DNA of 64,000 nucleotides, from the NCBI GenBank assembly GCA_963714145.1, contig OY970235.1, forward strand, positions 4,092,001 through 4,156,000. The letters are read 5' to 3'. A program made the position numbers and the translations under genes. Below the pieces are notes generated by a model. The model searched no databases and had not been told where the DNA came from. It saw only the letters and a program-made list of their open reading frames with translations. The DNA is from JBBWZH01 sp035544115. GTDB lineage: Bacteria > Actinomycetota > Actinomycetes > Mycobacteriales > CADCTP01. Below, piece after piece: positions 9,476-17,902 of the stretch. The number at the start of each line of letters is the position of its first letter. Position 1 is the first letter of the stretch.

Positions 9476-10396
9476 GTGCCGCCCGCAGCCCGATCGACCG
9501 AACAGCGAAACCCCCGCACCGTCGACATCGACCGGTGGCCCAGCGACCGCATCGTGGCCGCGCTGCTCGCCGAGGACGCCGCCGGGATCGACGCCGCCAG
9601 CACCGCGGCGCCCGCGCTCGCCGAGGCGGTCGACCGGGCCCTGGAACGCACCGCCCGGGGCGGCCGGGTGCACTACTTCGGCGCCGGCGCGTCCGGCCGG
9701 CTGGCGGTGCTCGACGCGACCGAGGCGACGCCGACCTTCGGCACCCCACCGGGATTCTTCACCCCGCACTTCCCCGGCGGCACCGCCGCCTTCACCGACT
9801 CCAGCCTCGACTACGAGGACGCGCAGGCCACCGGCTACCAGGACGCCGCGGTGCTCGGCGGGCCGGACGTCGCGGTCGGCATCACCGCGTCGGGCACCAC
9901 CAGGTACGTCGCCGGCGCGCTGACCCGGGCCCGCGAAGCCGGCGCCCTGACCGTCCTCATCACCTGCGACCCCGACTCCCCGCTCGCGGCCGGCGCCGAC
10001 ACCACGGTGGTGGCCGCGACCGGGCCGGAGGCGATCACCGGCTCCACCCGGCTCAAGGCCGGCACGGCGACCAAGGTGCTCCTGAACGCGTTCTCCACCG
10101 CGCTGATGGTGCGATCGGGACGCACCTACTCCAACCTGATGGTCAATCTGGTCGCGACGAACGACAAGCTGCACGCCCGCGCCCGGCACATCCTCGAGCT
10201 TGCCAGCGGCCTCGGCGGCGACGAGGCCACGACGGCCCTCGCCCGCAGCGGCGGCGACCTGCCGCTGGCGCTGGTGCACGTCCTGTCCGGCCGACCCGTC
10301 GCGGACTGCCGGCACGCCCTCGGCGCCGGCGGCACCGTCCGGGCCGCCCTCGACCTGCTGGCCGCCCCCGATGCTCGCTGGCCCGATGCCGGCTGA
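9476..10396 (+). CDS. murQ: N-acetylmuramic acid 6-phosphate etherase
   Basis: The 306-residue SIS-domain enzyme cleaves the lactyl ether of MurNAc-6-phosphate to give GlcNAc-6-phosphate and lactate. The family opening TEQRNPRT (residues 8-15), the loop GAGASGRLAVLDATE with E83, and E114 in LDYEDAQATG all match the E. coli MurQ signature and its two catalytic glutamates. It starts with GTG 5 bp after the GH89 stop and overlaps the kinase start. It puts muramic acid recycling at the centre of this operon. The C-terminal end (ARWPDAG) lies in a small duplicated sequence. Confidence 0.93.
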   Translation: MPPAARSTEQRNPRTVDIDRWPSDRIVAALLAEDAAGIDAASTAAPALAEAVDRALERTARGGRVHYFGAGASGRLAVLDATEATPTFGTPPGFFTPHFPGGTAAFTDSSLDYEDAQATGYQDAAVLGGPDVAVGITASGTTRYVAGALTRAREAGALTVLITCDPDSPLAAGADTTVVAATGPEAITGSTRLKAGTATKVLLNAFSTALMVRSGRTYSNLMVNLVATNDKLHARARHILELASGLGGDEATTALARSGGDLPLALVHVLSGRPVADCRHALGAGGTVRAALDLLAAPDARWPDAG

Positions 10397-11405
10397 CCAG
10401 AGGCCCGTCGAGGTGCCGCCGGCTGGCCCGATGCCGGCTGAAGTGGCCGTCGGCAGCCACGTCGGCATCGATGTCGGCGGCGGTGGCATCCGGGTCGACG
10501 CGCTCGTGCACGGCCAGCCGCGGAGCGCGCGGGACAGCGGCCCGGTGCCCCGGTCGGCGGGGCGGATCGACGCGGCCACGCTGGCGGCCCGGATCGGCGC
10601 GCTGGTGGCCCGGACCAGTCCCGGCGGCCCGGCCGACCGGGTCGCGGTCGGCCTGACCGGAATGCCCGGGCTCCTCGACAGCCCCGCCGAGCTGGCCGGC
10701 CAGCTGCACCGGCACATCGCGACGCGGACGGTCATCATCGCCAGCGACGCCCTCACCACGCACCTGGGCGCCCTGCGCGGCCGACCCGGCTGCGTCGTCG
10801 CCGCCGGCACCGGCGTCATCGTGCTCGGCACCGACCATGCCGGCACCTGGAACCAGGCCGACGGGTGGGGACACCTGCTGGGCGACGAGGGCAGCGGGGC
10901 GTGGATCGGCGCCCAGGGGCTGCGGGCCGCCCTGCGCCATCGCGATGGCCGCGACGAGGGCTCGGCGGCCCTGTACCGGAGGCTGCGGAACCGCTTCGGC
11001 GACCCGGGCGCCACCCTCCGCGCGGTCTACGGCTCGGCGGCCCCCGCGTACGAGCTTGCCGGGTTCGCCCCGGATGTCGGCGCGGCCGCCGTCGACGGCG
11101 ACCCGGTCGCCCGGCGCATCTGGCACCGGGCCGGCGTACACCTCGCGGACGCGGCGCGGGCCGCGGCCCGCGGCCTGCCGGCCGACTTCTCCTGGGGCGG
11201 GCGACTGTTCGACGCCGGCCCGCTGCTGTGCGACGCCTTCCGCGACGCGCTGACCAGACGGGTGCCGGACGCGCGCCTGCACGATCCGGCCGGCCACGCC
11301 GCCGATGGCGCGCTGCTGCTCGCCCAGCGCGGCCTGCGCCGCGACCGGCCCGAGCAGGCGGCCTACGCGGTCGAATTCCCCGCCGACGCGCCCATCGCGC
11401 CGTAG
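10386..11405 (+). CDS. BadF/BadG-type amino-sugar kinase (GlcNAc/MurNAc kinase-like)
   Basis: The product has 339 residues. It shows the ASKHA phosphate-1 loop GIDVGGGGIRVDAL, a phosphate-2 motif VVAAGTGVIVLG and the GlcNAc-kinase signature WGHLLGDEGSGAWIG. This family phosphorylates GlcNAc, and MurK-type members phosphorylate both GlcNAc and MurNAc, the step needed before MurQ. Three in-frame ATGs are possible (10371, 10386, 10431). The last two sit in two copies of GGCCCGATGCCGGCTGA 45 bp apart, so the N-terminal 15 residues come from a local duplication. The gene overlaps the murQ stop and ends 13 bp from a convergent gene. Confidence 0.85.
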   Translation: MPADQRPVEVPPAGPMPAEVAVGSHVGIDVGGGGIRVDALVHGQPRSARDSGPVPRSAGRIDAATLAARIGALVARTSPGGPADRVAVGLTGMPGLLDSPAELAGQLHRHIATRTVIIASDALTTHLGALRGRPGCVVAAGTGVIVLGTDHAGTWNQADGWGHLLGDEGSGAWIGAQGLRAALRHRDGRDEGSAALYRRLRNRFGDPGATLRAVYGSAAPAYELAGFAPDVGAAAVDGDPVARRIWHRAGVHLADAARAAARGLPADFSWGGRLFDAGPLLCDAFRDALTRRVPDARLHDPAGHAADGALLLAQRGLRRDRPEQAAYAVEFPADAPIAP

Positions 11406-11418
11406 GGCGCCGTAGAAC

Positions 11419-13152
11419 TCAGCCGTACCGGCTGCCGTCCGAGGCGGGAAAGTCGCCCGGGCCGAGCGACACCGGCGGGGGCACACCGCTGTCCACCGAG
11501 ACGCCGCCCTCCACCATCTCGCTGCCGAACATGCGCACCGCGGCCCCGGTGAGACCGTCCACCAGCTCCGGGAACAGGGTGGAGAAGCAGAGCGGGCGGA
11601 CGACGTCGGCCTGGAACTGGGCCAGCGACAGGATCTCCTCGCCGCCGCTGACCCGGGCCACCGCGACCTGCTGCGGCACCAGCTGGAAGATGGAGTCGGT
11701 GGTGTGGGGCGTGCTGCCGGTGCGGAGCAGGTCGTCGATCGCCGTCCGGGACTCCTCGGCGGCCCGCCCGGCCAGTTCGGCCCCGACCTCGCTGGATCCG
11801 CTGAGCAGCGTGTCGTCGCCACCCACCCGCATCCGGGCGCCCACGCCGTTGATCACGGTCAGCCCGTGCCGGTTGAAGTAGTCGTGCACGGCGCCGGCGG
11901 ACATCTGCAGGAAGGCGCTGTTCAGGAACTTCAGGTAGGCCTGGTAGTTGCGCTCGCGCTCCGCCCCGGTGCCGGACACGCCGGAGCCGGCCACCCGGCC
12001 GGCCCGGCTGGACCGCTCCTGGGCGGTCTGCGGATCGGTCGCGGCGGTGCCGAAATCGCGGTCCTCCCAACTGCTACGGGACGTCGGCCCGTGGCCGTAC
12101 CGGTCCCGGCCGGCGATGCCGCGCTGCCGGGCGCTGCCCATCCGGGCCATCACGTCGGCGCCGGGCATGCCGACCCACGGCCGGTCCAGCCAGTTCATCC
12201 CGTTCAGGTAGTCCACGAACCACTGCATCACCAGGGTCTTGTTGACCAGGTGGCCGGCGGCGAACGAGTCCTGCAGGAAGTGGTCGGCGTAGCCGTTCTT
12301 CAGCACCGCCTGCCGCTGGTGCTCCTCGACGCTGGTGTCCACAGTGTTCAGTGGGGTCCGGGCGGTGCCGGCGCGGAAGTGCGCGACCGCCGCATCGGCG
12401 GCCTCGTTGTGGTAGAGCGCCCAGCGGTCCCAGCTGAACGGCGCGAAGTGGCAGGCGTTGCGGCTGAGCAGGCCGGCGTACCGGTTGGTGCCCAGGCCGG
12501 CGGTCGCCGCGTCCAGCGCCTTCACCTCGCCGGCCGCGCCGGGCATCCAGTGCTCGGCCATGCCGGCCATGTCGTGCCCGGGCAGGCCGAACTCGTCCGC
12601 CGCCACCCCGAGGATCCCGCTGCGCATCCGTTGCAGCACCGGGATGAGCCGCTCGGCCGGCATCGTGTCGTACGCGTTCGGGTCGGGCAGGTAGTCACCG
12701 AGCCCGTTCAGCTCGCCGTTGCTGACCCACAGCCCGCTGGCCCGCAACTGGACCCAGCGCACGTCCGGGAAGCGGCCGGTCGGGTTGAGCCGCGGGTCGG
12801 TCTGGAAGAACCGCATCCGCATCCACAGGTCGGCGAGCACATGCCCGCGGGACGCGTTGCTGACCGTGGCCGCGCCGAGCGTGCGCGGCGGGGTGTCGCC
12901 GAGCAGGGTGTGTTCCCAGGACGAGTGCCGCTGCACCGGCAGCCGGGCCAGCTCCGCCGCCGACTCCGCCGCCGGGCCGGGTTTGGCCAGCCGGGCCACC
13001 GCGCGGTTGCCGGCGGCCCGCTGCAGTGCCACCAGCCGGTGGTCGGGCCGCTGCTCGCGGGTGGTCGGCGGCCGGCCGCCGGGCGCCGGCTTCGGCCCAT
13101 CTGCCCGACGCCATCGCTCGGCCACCCGCCTCACGCTAGGGACGGCCGGCAC
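11419..13152 (-). CDS. eCIS-associated-type protein with putative zinc phospholipase-like core
   Basis: The 577-residue protein has no signal peptide or membrane segment. Residues 40-56 (LVALQRAAGNRAVARLA) followed by LPVQR (71-75) match the N-terminal motif common in actinobacterial proteins associated with extracellular contractile injection systems, often alongside DUF4157. The middle region has a metal-site-like set: NACHF (H235), WDRWALYH (D242, H248) and YADHFLQDSFAAGHL (D290, H291, D295, H301), resembling zinc-dependent phospholipase C/S1-P1 type proteins. The rest is unrecognised. The gene stands alone; no eCIS structural genes are in the window. GTG 13152 is the longest start, and GTG codons a few residues downstream are possible. 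Confidence 0.55.
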   Translation of the reverse strand: MPAVPSVRRVAERWRRADGPKPAPGGRPPTTREQRPDHRLVALQRAAGNRAVARLAKPGPAAESAAELARLPVQRHSSWEHTLLGDTPPRTLGAATVSNASRGHVLADLWMRMRFFQTDPRLNPTGRFPDVRWVQLRASGLWVSNGELNGLGDYLPDPNAYDTMPAERLIPVLQRMRSGILGVAADEFGLPGHDMAGMAEHWMPGAAGEVKALDAATAGLGTNRYAGLLSRNACHFAPFSWDRWALYHNEAADAAVAHFRAGTARTPLNTVDTSVEEHQRQAVLKNGYADHFLQDSFAAGHLVNKTLVMQWFVDYLNGMNWLDRPWVGMPGADVMARMGSARQRGIAGRDRYGHGPTSRSSWEDRDFGTAATDPQTAQERSSRAGRVAGSGVSGTGAERERNYQAYLKFLNSAFLQMSAGAVHDYFNRHGLTVINGVGARMRVGGDDTLLSGSSEVGAELAGRAAEESRTAIDDLLRTGSTPHTTDSIFQLVPQQVAVARVSGGEEILSLAQFQADVVRPLCFSTLFPELVDGLTGAAVRMFGSEMVEGGVSVDSGVPPPVSLGPGDFPASDGSRYG

Positions 13153-13265
13153 CGCGGTGCTGCCCGATGGGACACCCGTTCGGGCACGATCGCCGGTCAG
13201 TTCGCGCAGAATCGACCTTGCTCAGCCCGATCGGACCGGCCTGACCGACAGCGCCTCGCCGGCTG

Positions 13266-13279
13266 AGCAAGCGCTTGGT
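13266..13279. promoter_or_regulatory. KstR2 operator (box 1)
   Basis: AGCAAGCGCTTGGT matches AnCAAGnnCTTGnT, the published KstR2 palindrome. It directly abuts TAGAGT (13279-13284), a likely -10 element only 6 nt before the GTG of the SDR gene at 13291. Occupancy would block the promoter of the SDR-SDR-kstR2 unit. Confidence 0.85.
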
Positions 13280-13290
13280 AGAGTCGCCGC

Positions 13291-14058
13291 GTGCGGAACG
13301 ACTTCGCCGGCCGGCCCGGCGCGGCGCTCGTGCTGGGCGCGAGCGGTGGGCTGGGCGCCGCCATCGCCCGCATGCTGATCGAGCGCGGCAGCGCCGTCGC
13401 GCTGACCCACCGGCGCGACCCGTCGTGCCTGGCCGAGCTGCTGGCCCGACCGGCGGCCGCGGCGCGCCGCGCCTACCGGCTCGACCTCGGCGACGCCGAC
13501 GCCTGCGCCACGGTGGTCGGCGCGGTGGCCGCCGACTTCGCCGGCATCCACACGGTCGTGTACGCCGCCGGGCCGCAGGTGCCGATGGTGCACCTGAGCA
13601 AGGTCACGCCGGCGCAGTTCCGTACCCATGTGGACGGTGAGCTGATCGCGTTCTTCAACGCCGTACAGCCGGCGCTGCCGCACCTGCGCGCCACCGGCGG
13701 CAGCATCGTGGCGGTGACCACCGCGGCCACCCGCCGGTATCCGGTCCGGGACGGTCTCTCCGCCGCACCCAAGGGCGGCGTCGAGGCGCTGGTCCGGGGC
13801 CTGGCCGCGGAGGAGGGGCGCTTCGGCGTCCGGGCGAACTGCGTCGGCCCGGGCATGCTCACCGACGGGATGGCGCGGCGGCTGATCGCCTCCGGGGAAC
13901 TGGACGAGCGCGCGCTCGAGGCGGCCCGCGCGAACATCCCGCTGCGCCGCTTCGGGGCGGCCGCGGACGTCGCCGAGGCGGTCTGCTTCCTCGCCTCGGA
14001 CCGCGCCGGCTTCGTCAGCGGGCAGAAGCTCGACGTGGACGGCGGCTTCGGTGCCTGA
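13291..14058 (+). CDS. SDR-family protein with non-canonical active site
   Basis: The 255-residue Rossmann protein has the cofactor motif GASGGLGAAIA (residues 11-21) and a C-terminal VDGGFGA typical of FabG-like SDRs. The catalytic YxxxK is changed: the segment reads LSAAPKGGVEAL, so serine stands where tyrosine is expected while lysine is kept. The expected NNAG motif is also altered (VYAAGPQ). It is the first gene after KstR2 box 1 and overlaps the next SDR by 8 bp. The start is probably leaderless. It could reduce or oxidise a steroid-derived CoA thioester by an altered mechanism or act as a binding partner; substrate unknown. Confidence 0.75.
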   Translation: MRNDFAGRPGAALVLGASGGLGAAIARMLIERGSAVALTHRRDPSCLAELLARPAAAARRAYRLDLGDADACATVVGAVAADFAGIHTVVYAAGPQVPMVHLSKVTPAQFRTHVDGELIAFFNAVQPALPHLRATGGSIVAVTTAATRRYPVRDGLSAAPKGGVEALVRGLAAEEGRFGVRANCVGPGMLTDGMARRLIASGELDERALEAARANIPLRRFGAAADVAEAVCFLASDRAGFVSGQKLDVDGGFGA

Positions 14059-14848
14059 GCCAGCCGGTGCGGCCGCCAGCTCCGAGCCAACGAGAGAGGG
14101 AGCCATGCGGCAGATCGCGCTCGGATTCAGTCCCGGCGACGTGGTGATCGTGACCGGCGCCGGCAGCGGGATCGGCCGCGCCACCGCCCGGAACGCCGCC
14201 GCGGTCGGGCTCGCCGTGGCCGGCTGGGATCTCAACCCGGACGGCGTAGCGGAGACGGTTCGCGACATCGAGCACGAGGGTGGCCGGGCGGTCGCGGTGA
14301 CCGCGGACGTCACCGACGACGCTCAGGTGGCGGCCGCGCTGGCCACCTCCGCGGGACGGCTCGGCGAGGCGCGGTACCTGGTGAACAACGCCGGGCCGGC
14401 CAGTGCCAGCGAGCTCGAGTTCGACCGGGCGATCACGATCGCGCTCGGCAGCATGCGCCGGGTCGCCACCGGCTGGCTGGCCCGCGGACGGCAGGACGGC
14501 GCGGCCCTGGTGAACGTCTCCTCGGTGGCCGGCAACCTGATCGGCACCGCGCCGGACTGGTACCCCGCGGCCAAGGCCGGGATCATGGGCTACACGCGGC
14601 ACCTGGCCGCCTACCGCAGCGACGTGCTGCGCGCCAACGCCGTGGCCCCGGGCATGACCGACACCCCCCGGCTGGCCGGCTTCACCGCCAGCGAGATCGG
14701 CCAGCGTGCGCTCGCCCGCATCCCGCTGCACCGGCTGGCCACGCCGGACGAGATCTCCTGGGCGATCCTGTTCCTGCTCTCGCCGCTCGCCTCGTACGTC
14801 AACGGTGTCCTGCTCACCGTCGACGGCGGTTGGACGGTCACTCAATAG
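14051..14848 (+). CDS. Short-chain dehydrogenase/reductase
   Basis: The product has 265 residues. It shows GAGSGIGRA (dinucleotide binding), NNAG, a serine in NVSSVAG and the catalytic YPAAK. The in-frame start at 14051 gives a 17-residue leader. ATG 14105, preceded by GAGAGGGAG, is the better supported start (MRQIALGFSPGDVVIVTGAG), which would remove the overlap with the upstream SDR. It is co-transcribed with that SDR and followed by kstR2. The likely role is the beta-hydroxyacyl or ring hydroxyl dehydrogenation of a steroid CoA intermediate. The exact step cannot be assigned. Confidence 0.8.
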   Translation: MPEPAGAAASSEPTREGAMRQIALGFSPGDVVIVTGAGSGIGRATARNAAAVGLAVAGWDLNPDGVAETVRDIEHEGGRAVAVTADVTDDAQVAAALATSAGRLGEARYLVNNAGPASASELEFDRAITIALGSMRRVATGWLARGRQDGAALVNVSSVAGNLIGTAPDWYPAAKAGIMGYTRHLAAYRSDVLRANAVAPGMTDTPRLAGFTASEIGQRALARIPLHRLATPDEISWAILFLLSPLASYVNGVLLTVDGGWTVTQ

Positions 14849-14860
14849 CAAGCGCTCAAT
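14847..14860. promoter_or_regulatory. Degenerate KstR2 half-operator before kstR2
   Basis: AGCAAGCGCTCAAT keeps the left half (CAAGCGCT) of the operator but the right half is CA instead of TG. It overlaps the stop codon of the upstream SDR and lies 73 bp before the kstR2 ATG. A weak autoregulatory site is possible. Confidence 0.4.
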
Positions 14861-14932
14861 AGATACGATTCGGCCGCGCGGCCGCCCGACCGGGCGACGC
14901 ACCGCTCCCCCGTCCGGAAGGCATTTTGCCCG

Positions 14933-15583
14933 ATGACCGAGCCTCAGGATCGCCGCGAACTCATCCTGACCAGCGCCGCCGAAATGTTCGCCCGCAAGGG
15001 CATCGGCGCGACGACGGTACGCGAGATCGCCGACGCGGTAGGGGTGCTCTCCGGCAGCCTTTACCACCATTTTGAGTCCAAGGACGCCATCGTCGACCAG
15101 ATCCTGAGCGGCTATCTGGACGCGATCCGCACCCGGTACGCCGACGTGCTCGCGAGTGGCAAGAGCCCGGCGGAGTGTTTCCACGATCTCGTCCTGACCT
15201 CGCTGCAGGTGGCCGAGGAGCAGCCGTACGCGACCGCGATCTACCAGAACGAGCTGCATTACCTGCGCGAGCAGCCGCGGTTCTCCGATATCCAGACCGC
15301 CGCCGCCGACGTCCAGCGCACCTGGCTGCAGGTCATCGAGAAGGGCGTCGCGGACGGCACCTTCCGTGCCGACATCGCGCCGCGGATGTTCTACCGGCTG
15401 GTCCGGGACGCGGTCTGGTTGTCGGTGCGCTGGCACCACCCGAACGGTGCCTATCCCACCGAGCAGCTCGCCGAGGACGTCACGTCGATCTTCCTGCACG
15501 GCTTCTCCGCCGGCGCCCGCCAGGGCCGGCCGCGGCGGCCGGCGAAAACCACCGCCCGGCCGCGCGCCCCCCGGAAGTCCTGA
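14933..15583 (+). CDS. kstR2: TetR-family repressor of HIP (C/D ring) catabolism, KstR2
   Basis: The product has 216 residues. The N-terminal helix-turn-helix (TTVREIADAVGVLSGSLYHH, about 24-43, then FESK) and the C-terminal domain (AIYQNELHYLREQPRFSDI, DAVWLSVRWHHPNGAY) follow the Mycobacterium KstR2 pattern closely. KstR2 represses genes for degrading steroid rings C and D and is released by HIP-CoA, the FadD3 product. Nine close copies of its operator lie in this window, with fadD3 3 kb away. The Arg/Pro-rich C-terminal tail (about 195-216) is extra. It ends 12 bp from the convergent thiolase gene. Confidence 0.9.
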   Translation: MTEPQDRRELILTSAAEMFARKGIGATTVREIADAVGVLSGSLYHHFESKDAIVDQILSGYLDAIRTRYADVLASGKSPAECFHDLVLTSLQVAEEQPYATAIYQNELHYLREQPRFSDIQTAAADVQRTWLQVIEKGVADGTFRADIAPRMFYRLVRDAVWLSVRWHHPNGAYPTEQLAEDVTSIFLHGFSAGARQGRPRRPAKTTARPRAPRKS

Positions 15584-15595
15584 TCCCGGCAGCTG

Positions 15596-16795
15596 TCAGG
15601 CGAGGCGCTGCAGGACCATGGCCATGCCCTGGCCGCCGGCCGCGCACATCGTCTCCAGGCCGATCTCCTTGTCGTGCCACTCCAACCCGTGCAGCAGCGT
15701 GGTGGTGATGCGCGCTCCGGTCATGCCGAACGGGTGGCCGACGGCGATCGCGCCGCCGTGCACGTTCACGATCGAGCGGTCCAGGCCGAGCTCCCGCAGG
15801 CACGGCAGCACCTGCGCGGCGAACGCCTCGTTGATCTCGACCAGGTCCAGGTCGCCGATCGACATGCCGGCATTCGCCAGCGCCCGCCGGGTCGCCTCGA
15901 TCGGCGTGACCCCCATGATCTCCGGGGAGACCGCCGAGACGCCGGTGCTGAGGATCCGCGCCAGCGGCCGGATGCCCAGCTCCGCGGCGCGCGGCTCGGC
16001 CATGATCACCAGCGCGGCGGCGCCGTCGTTCAGCGGGCAGGCGTTGCCGGCGGTCACCGTCCCGCCGTCCCGGAACGCCGGCTTGAGCGCGGCGAGACCG
16101 TCGAGCGTGGTGCCGGCCCGCGGGCAGTCGTCGGCGGTCACCACCGTGCCGTCCGGACGGGTCACCGGCGTGATGTCGCGCGCCCAGAACCCGTCCGCGG
16201 CCGCCTTCTCCGCGCGGTGCTGGCTGTGCAGCGCGAACTCGTCCTGCTCGGCCCGGCTGACCCGGTAGCGCTCCGCGACGTTCTCCGCGGTCTGTCCCAT
16301 CGCGACGTACACATTGGACAGTTCGCCGGCGGTCCGCGGGTCGGTCCACCGGCCCGCCGGCCGCGCCCCGGCGGCCGCGAAGAGCGGGTTGTGCGTGCCG
16401 GGCATGCCGTCGGCCTTGCCCAACCCGTACCGGGACACCGCCTCGGTGCCGGCCGAGACGAACACCGAGCCCTCGCCGGCCCGGATCGCGTGCAACGCCA
16501 TCCGGGTGGACTGCAGGCTGGAGGCGCAGTAGCGCTGCACCGTGGGGGCGGCCACCCCGTCCAGGCCGAGCAGGACCGCCACCACCCGGGCCAGGCCGTA
16601 GCCCTGCTCGCCGGCCGGCTGCGCACAGCCGAGGATCAGCTCGTCGATGTCGGCGGGGTCGAGCTGCGGCACCTGGTCCAGCGCCGCGCGGACCATGGCC
16701 ACGGCGAGGTCGTCGGCGCGCAGCTCGCGTAGCGAGCCCTTGTACGCACGGCCGATCGGCGATCGGGCCGCGGCGACGATGACGGCCTCGGGCAT
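15596..16795 (-). CDS. Thiolase (acetyl-CoA C-acyltransferase family)
   Basis: The 399-residue protein has a full set of thiolase motifs: nucleophile C90 in QRYCASSLQS, VEINEAFAAQ, HGGAIAVGHPFGMTGAR and a second cysteine in ETMCAAGGQG. It differs from FadA6 (19555-20706) and is closer to the general FadA-type biosynthetic/degradative thiolases. It is under KstR2 box 2, 27 bp upstream, with the ribosome site CGGAGGG ahead of ATG 16795. The likely job is removal of the acetyl unit during beta-oxidation of the HIP propionyl chain, or the acetoacetyl-CoA step; which one is not decided by sequence. Confidence 0.9.
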   Translation of the reverse strand: MPEAVIVAAARSPIGRAYKGSLRELRADDLAVAMVRAALDQVPQLDPADIDELILGCAQPAGEQGYGLARVVAVLLGLDGVAAPTVQRYCASSLQSTRMALHAIRAGEGSVFVSAGTEAVSRYGLGKADGMPGTHNPLFAAAGARPAGRWTDPRTAGELSNVYVAMGQTAENVAERYRVSRAEQDEFALHSQHRAEKAAADGFWARDITPVTRPDGTVVTADDCPRAGTTLDGLAALKPAFRDGGTVTAGNACPLNDGAAALVIMAEPRAAELGIRPLARILSTGVSAVSPEIMGVTPIEATRRALANAGMSIGDLDLVEINEAFAAQVLPCLRELGLDRSIVNVHGGAIAVGHPFGMTGARITTTLLHGLEWHDKEIGLETMCAAGGQGMAMVLQRLA

Positions 16796-16821
16796 GTGGT
16801 CCCTCCGGCAGGAACTAGTTG

Positions 16822-16835
16822 AGCAAGCGCTTGGT
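16822..16835. promoter_or_regulatory. KstR2 operator (box 2)
   Basis: AGCAAGCGCTTGGT is identical to box 1. It lies between the thiolase start (16795, minus) and the frameshifted acyltransferase gene (16951, plus) and is close enough to govern the thiolase promoter. Confidence 0.85.
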
Positions 16836-16860
16836 CGGACGATACGTCGGAGCCGCGGGT

Positions 16861-16896
16861 GCCGTCAAAGGCCCGGGCGCCGTCAAAGGCCCGGGC
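16861..16896. repeat. Perfect 18-bp tandem duplication (2 copies)
   Basis: GCCGTCAAAGGCCCGGGC occurs twice in direct succession (16861-16878, 16879-16896), followed by a partial third. It lies in the divergent promoter gap next to KstR2 box 2. Confidence 0.85.
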
Positions 16897-16950
16897 GCCG
16901 GGCCGGGCCGCTGGGGTCGCTACCCACCGGCCGCCGGTAGGGTCGTCCGC

Positions 16951-17897
16951 GTGGATCTGGACGACACCGCCGCCCGGCTCGGGGTGCCCGTCGAGGACGT
17001 CGAGCGGGTGCACCGGCTGGCCGGCGACCGGCCGTCGGCTCCGCTGCCCGCCAAGGCCGACGCGCCCGCGATCCTGGACCGGCTCGCGGTGCGGCCAGAG
17101 GACGCCGCCGAGATCATGGCGGGCTGGCCCGACCCCGATTCCGCCCTGTGGACCGCGGAGCTGCGCTGGCTGCTGGACCGCTCGATCGCCCTGGTCCGCG
17201 CCGATCTCGGCGGCCACGACTGGCTGCCGCCCGGTCCGGCAGCTACCGCGCGAACGGGGGCCCGCGTGGCGGCATCTCTACGTGTACGCGTACCTGGCCC
17301 TGGTCGACGTCGTCACCGGCTACCACCGCGACCACGGCATCGCCGCGGCCGTGTCCCGGGTGACCCTGGCGGACCTGGGCCGCAACCTCGCGATCGACCG
17401 GCGGATGCGCCGCGAGGGCTGGCCGGTCATGCAGAGCTGGCTGACGCTGCACGCCCGCGGCGGCGTCTACGAGCTGGGCCGGCTGCAGCACCAGCGCGGC
17501 GGCACCGACATCGGCCTGCACATCCCCGAGTCCGGGCCGCTGACCCCGGCGGCGGTCGCGGCGTCGCTCGACGAGGCCCGGGCGTTCTTCCCGCGCCACT
17601 TTCCGGACGAGCACTACCCGGCGTTCTCCTGCGGTTCGTGGCTGCTCGACCCGCAACTGCTGGAGTACCTGCCCGCCGACTCCAACATCGTCCGGTTCCA
17701 GCGCAGGTTCGAGCTGGAGCCATACCAGGAGCCGGAGGGGCTGGACTGCCGACGTCGAGGTGCTGCGGTTCGCGTTCCGCACCCTGACCACACCGCTGGA
17801 CCAACTGCCGCGCCGCACCGTGCTCCAGCGCGCGATCGTCGACCACCTGAAAGCCGGCGGCCACTGGCACTGGCGCCGCGGCCACTTCCCGGTCTGA
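16951..17897 (+). pseudogene. GNAT-like acyltransferase (NAT_N/GNAT_C type) with two frameshifts
   Basis: Coding continuity runs through three frames. From GTG 16951 the product begins VDLDDTAARLGVPVEDVERV and ends its frame near 17236 (GGHDWLPPGP). The next frame continues QLPRERGPAWRHLYVYAYLA to about 17745 (YQEPEGLD), and the last frame gives ADVEVLRFAFRTLTTPLDQL to a TGA at 17895-17897. Both shifts go the same way (one extra base or two missing bases). The reassembled protein of about 315 residues resembles the two-domain N-acyltransferase N-terminal/GNAT-like C-terminal family. A TAGGGT hexamer 7 nt before the GTG suggests a leaderless promoter. It is either a decaying gene or shows two sequencing errors. 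Confidence 0.7.
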
Positions 17898-17902
17898 CCC
17901 GC

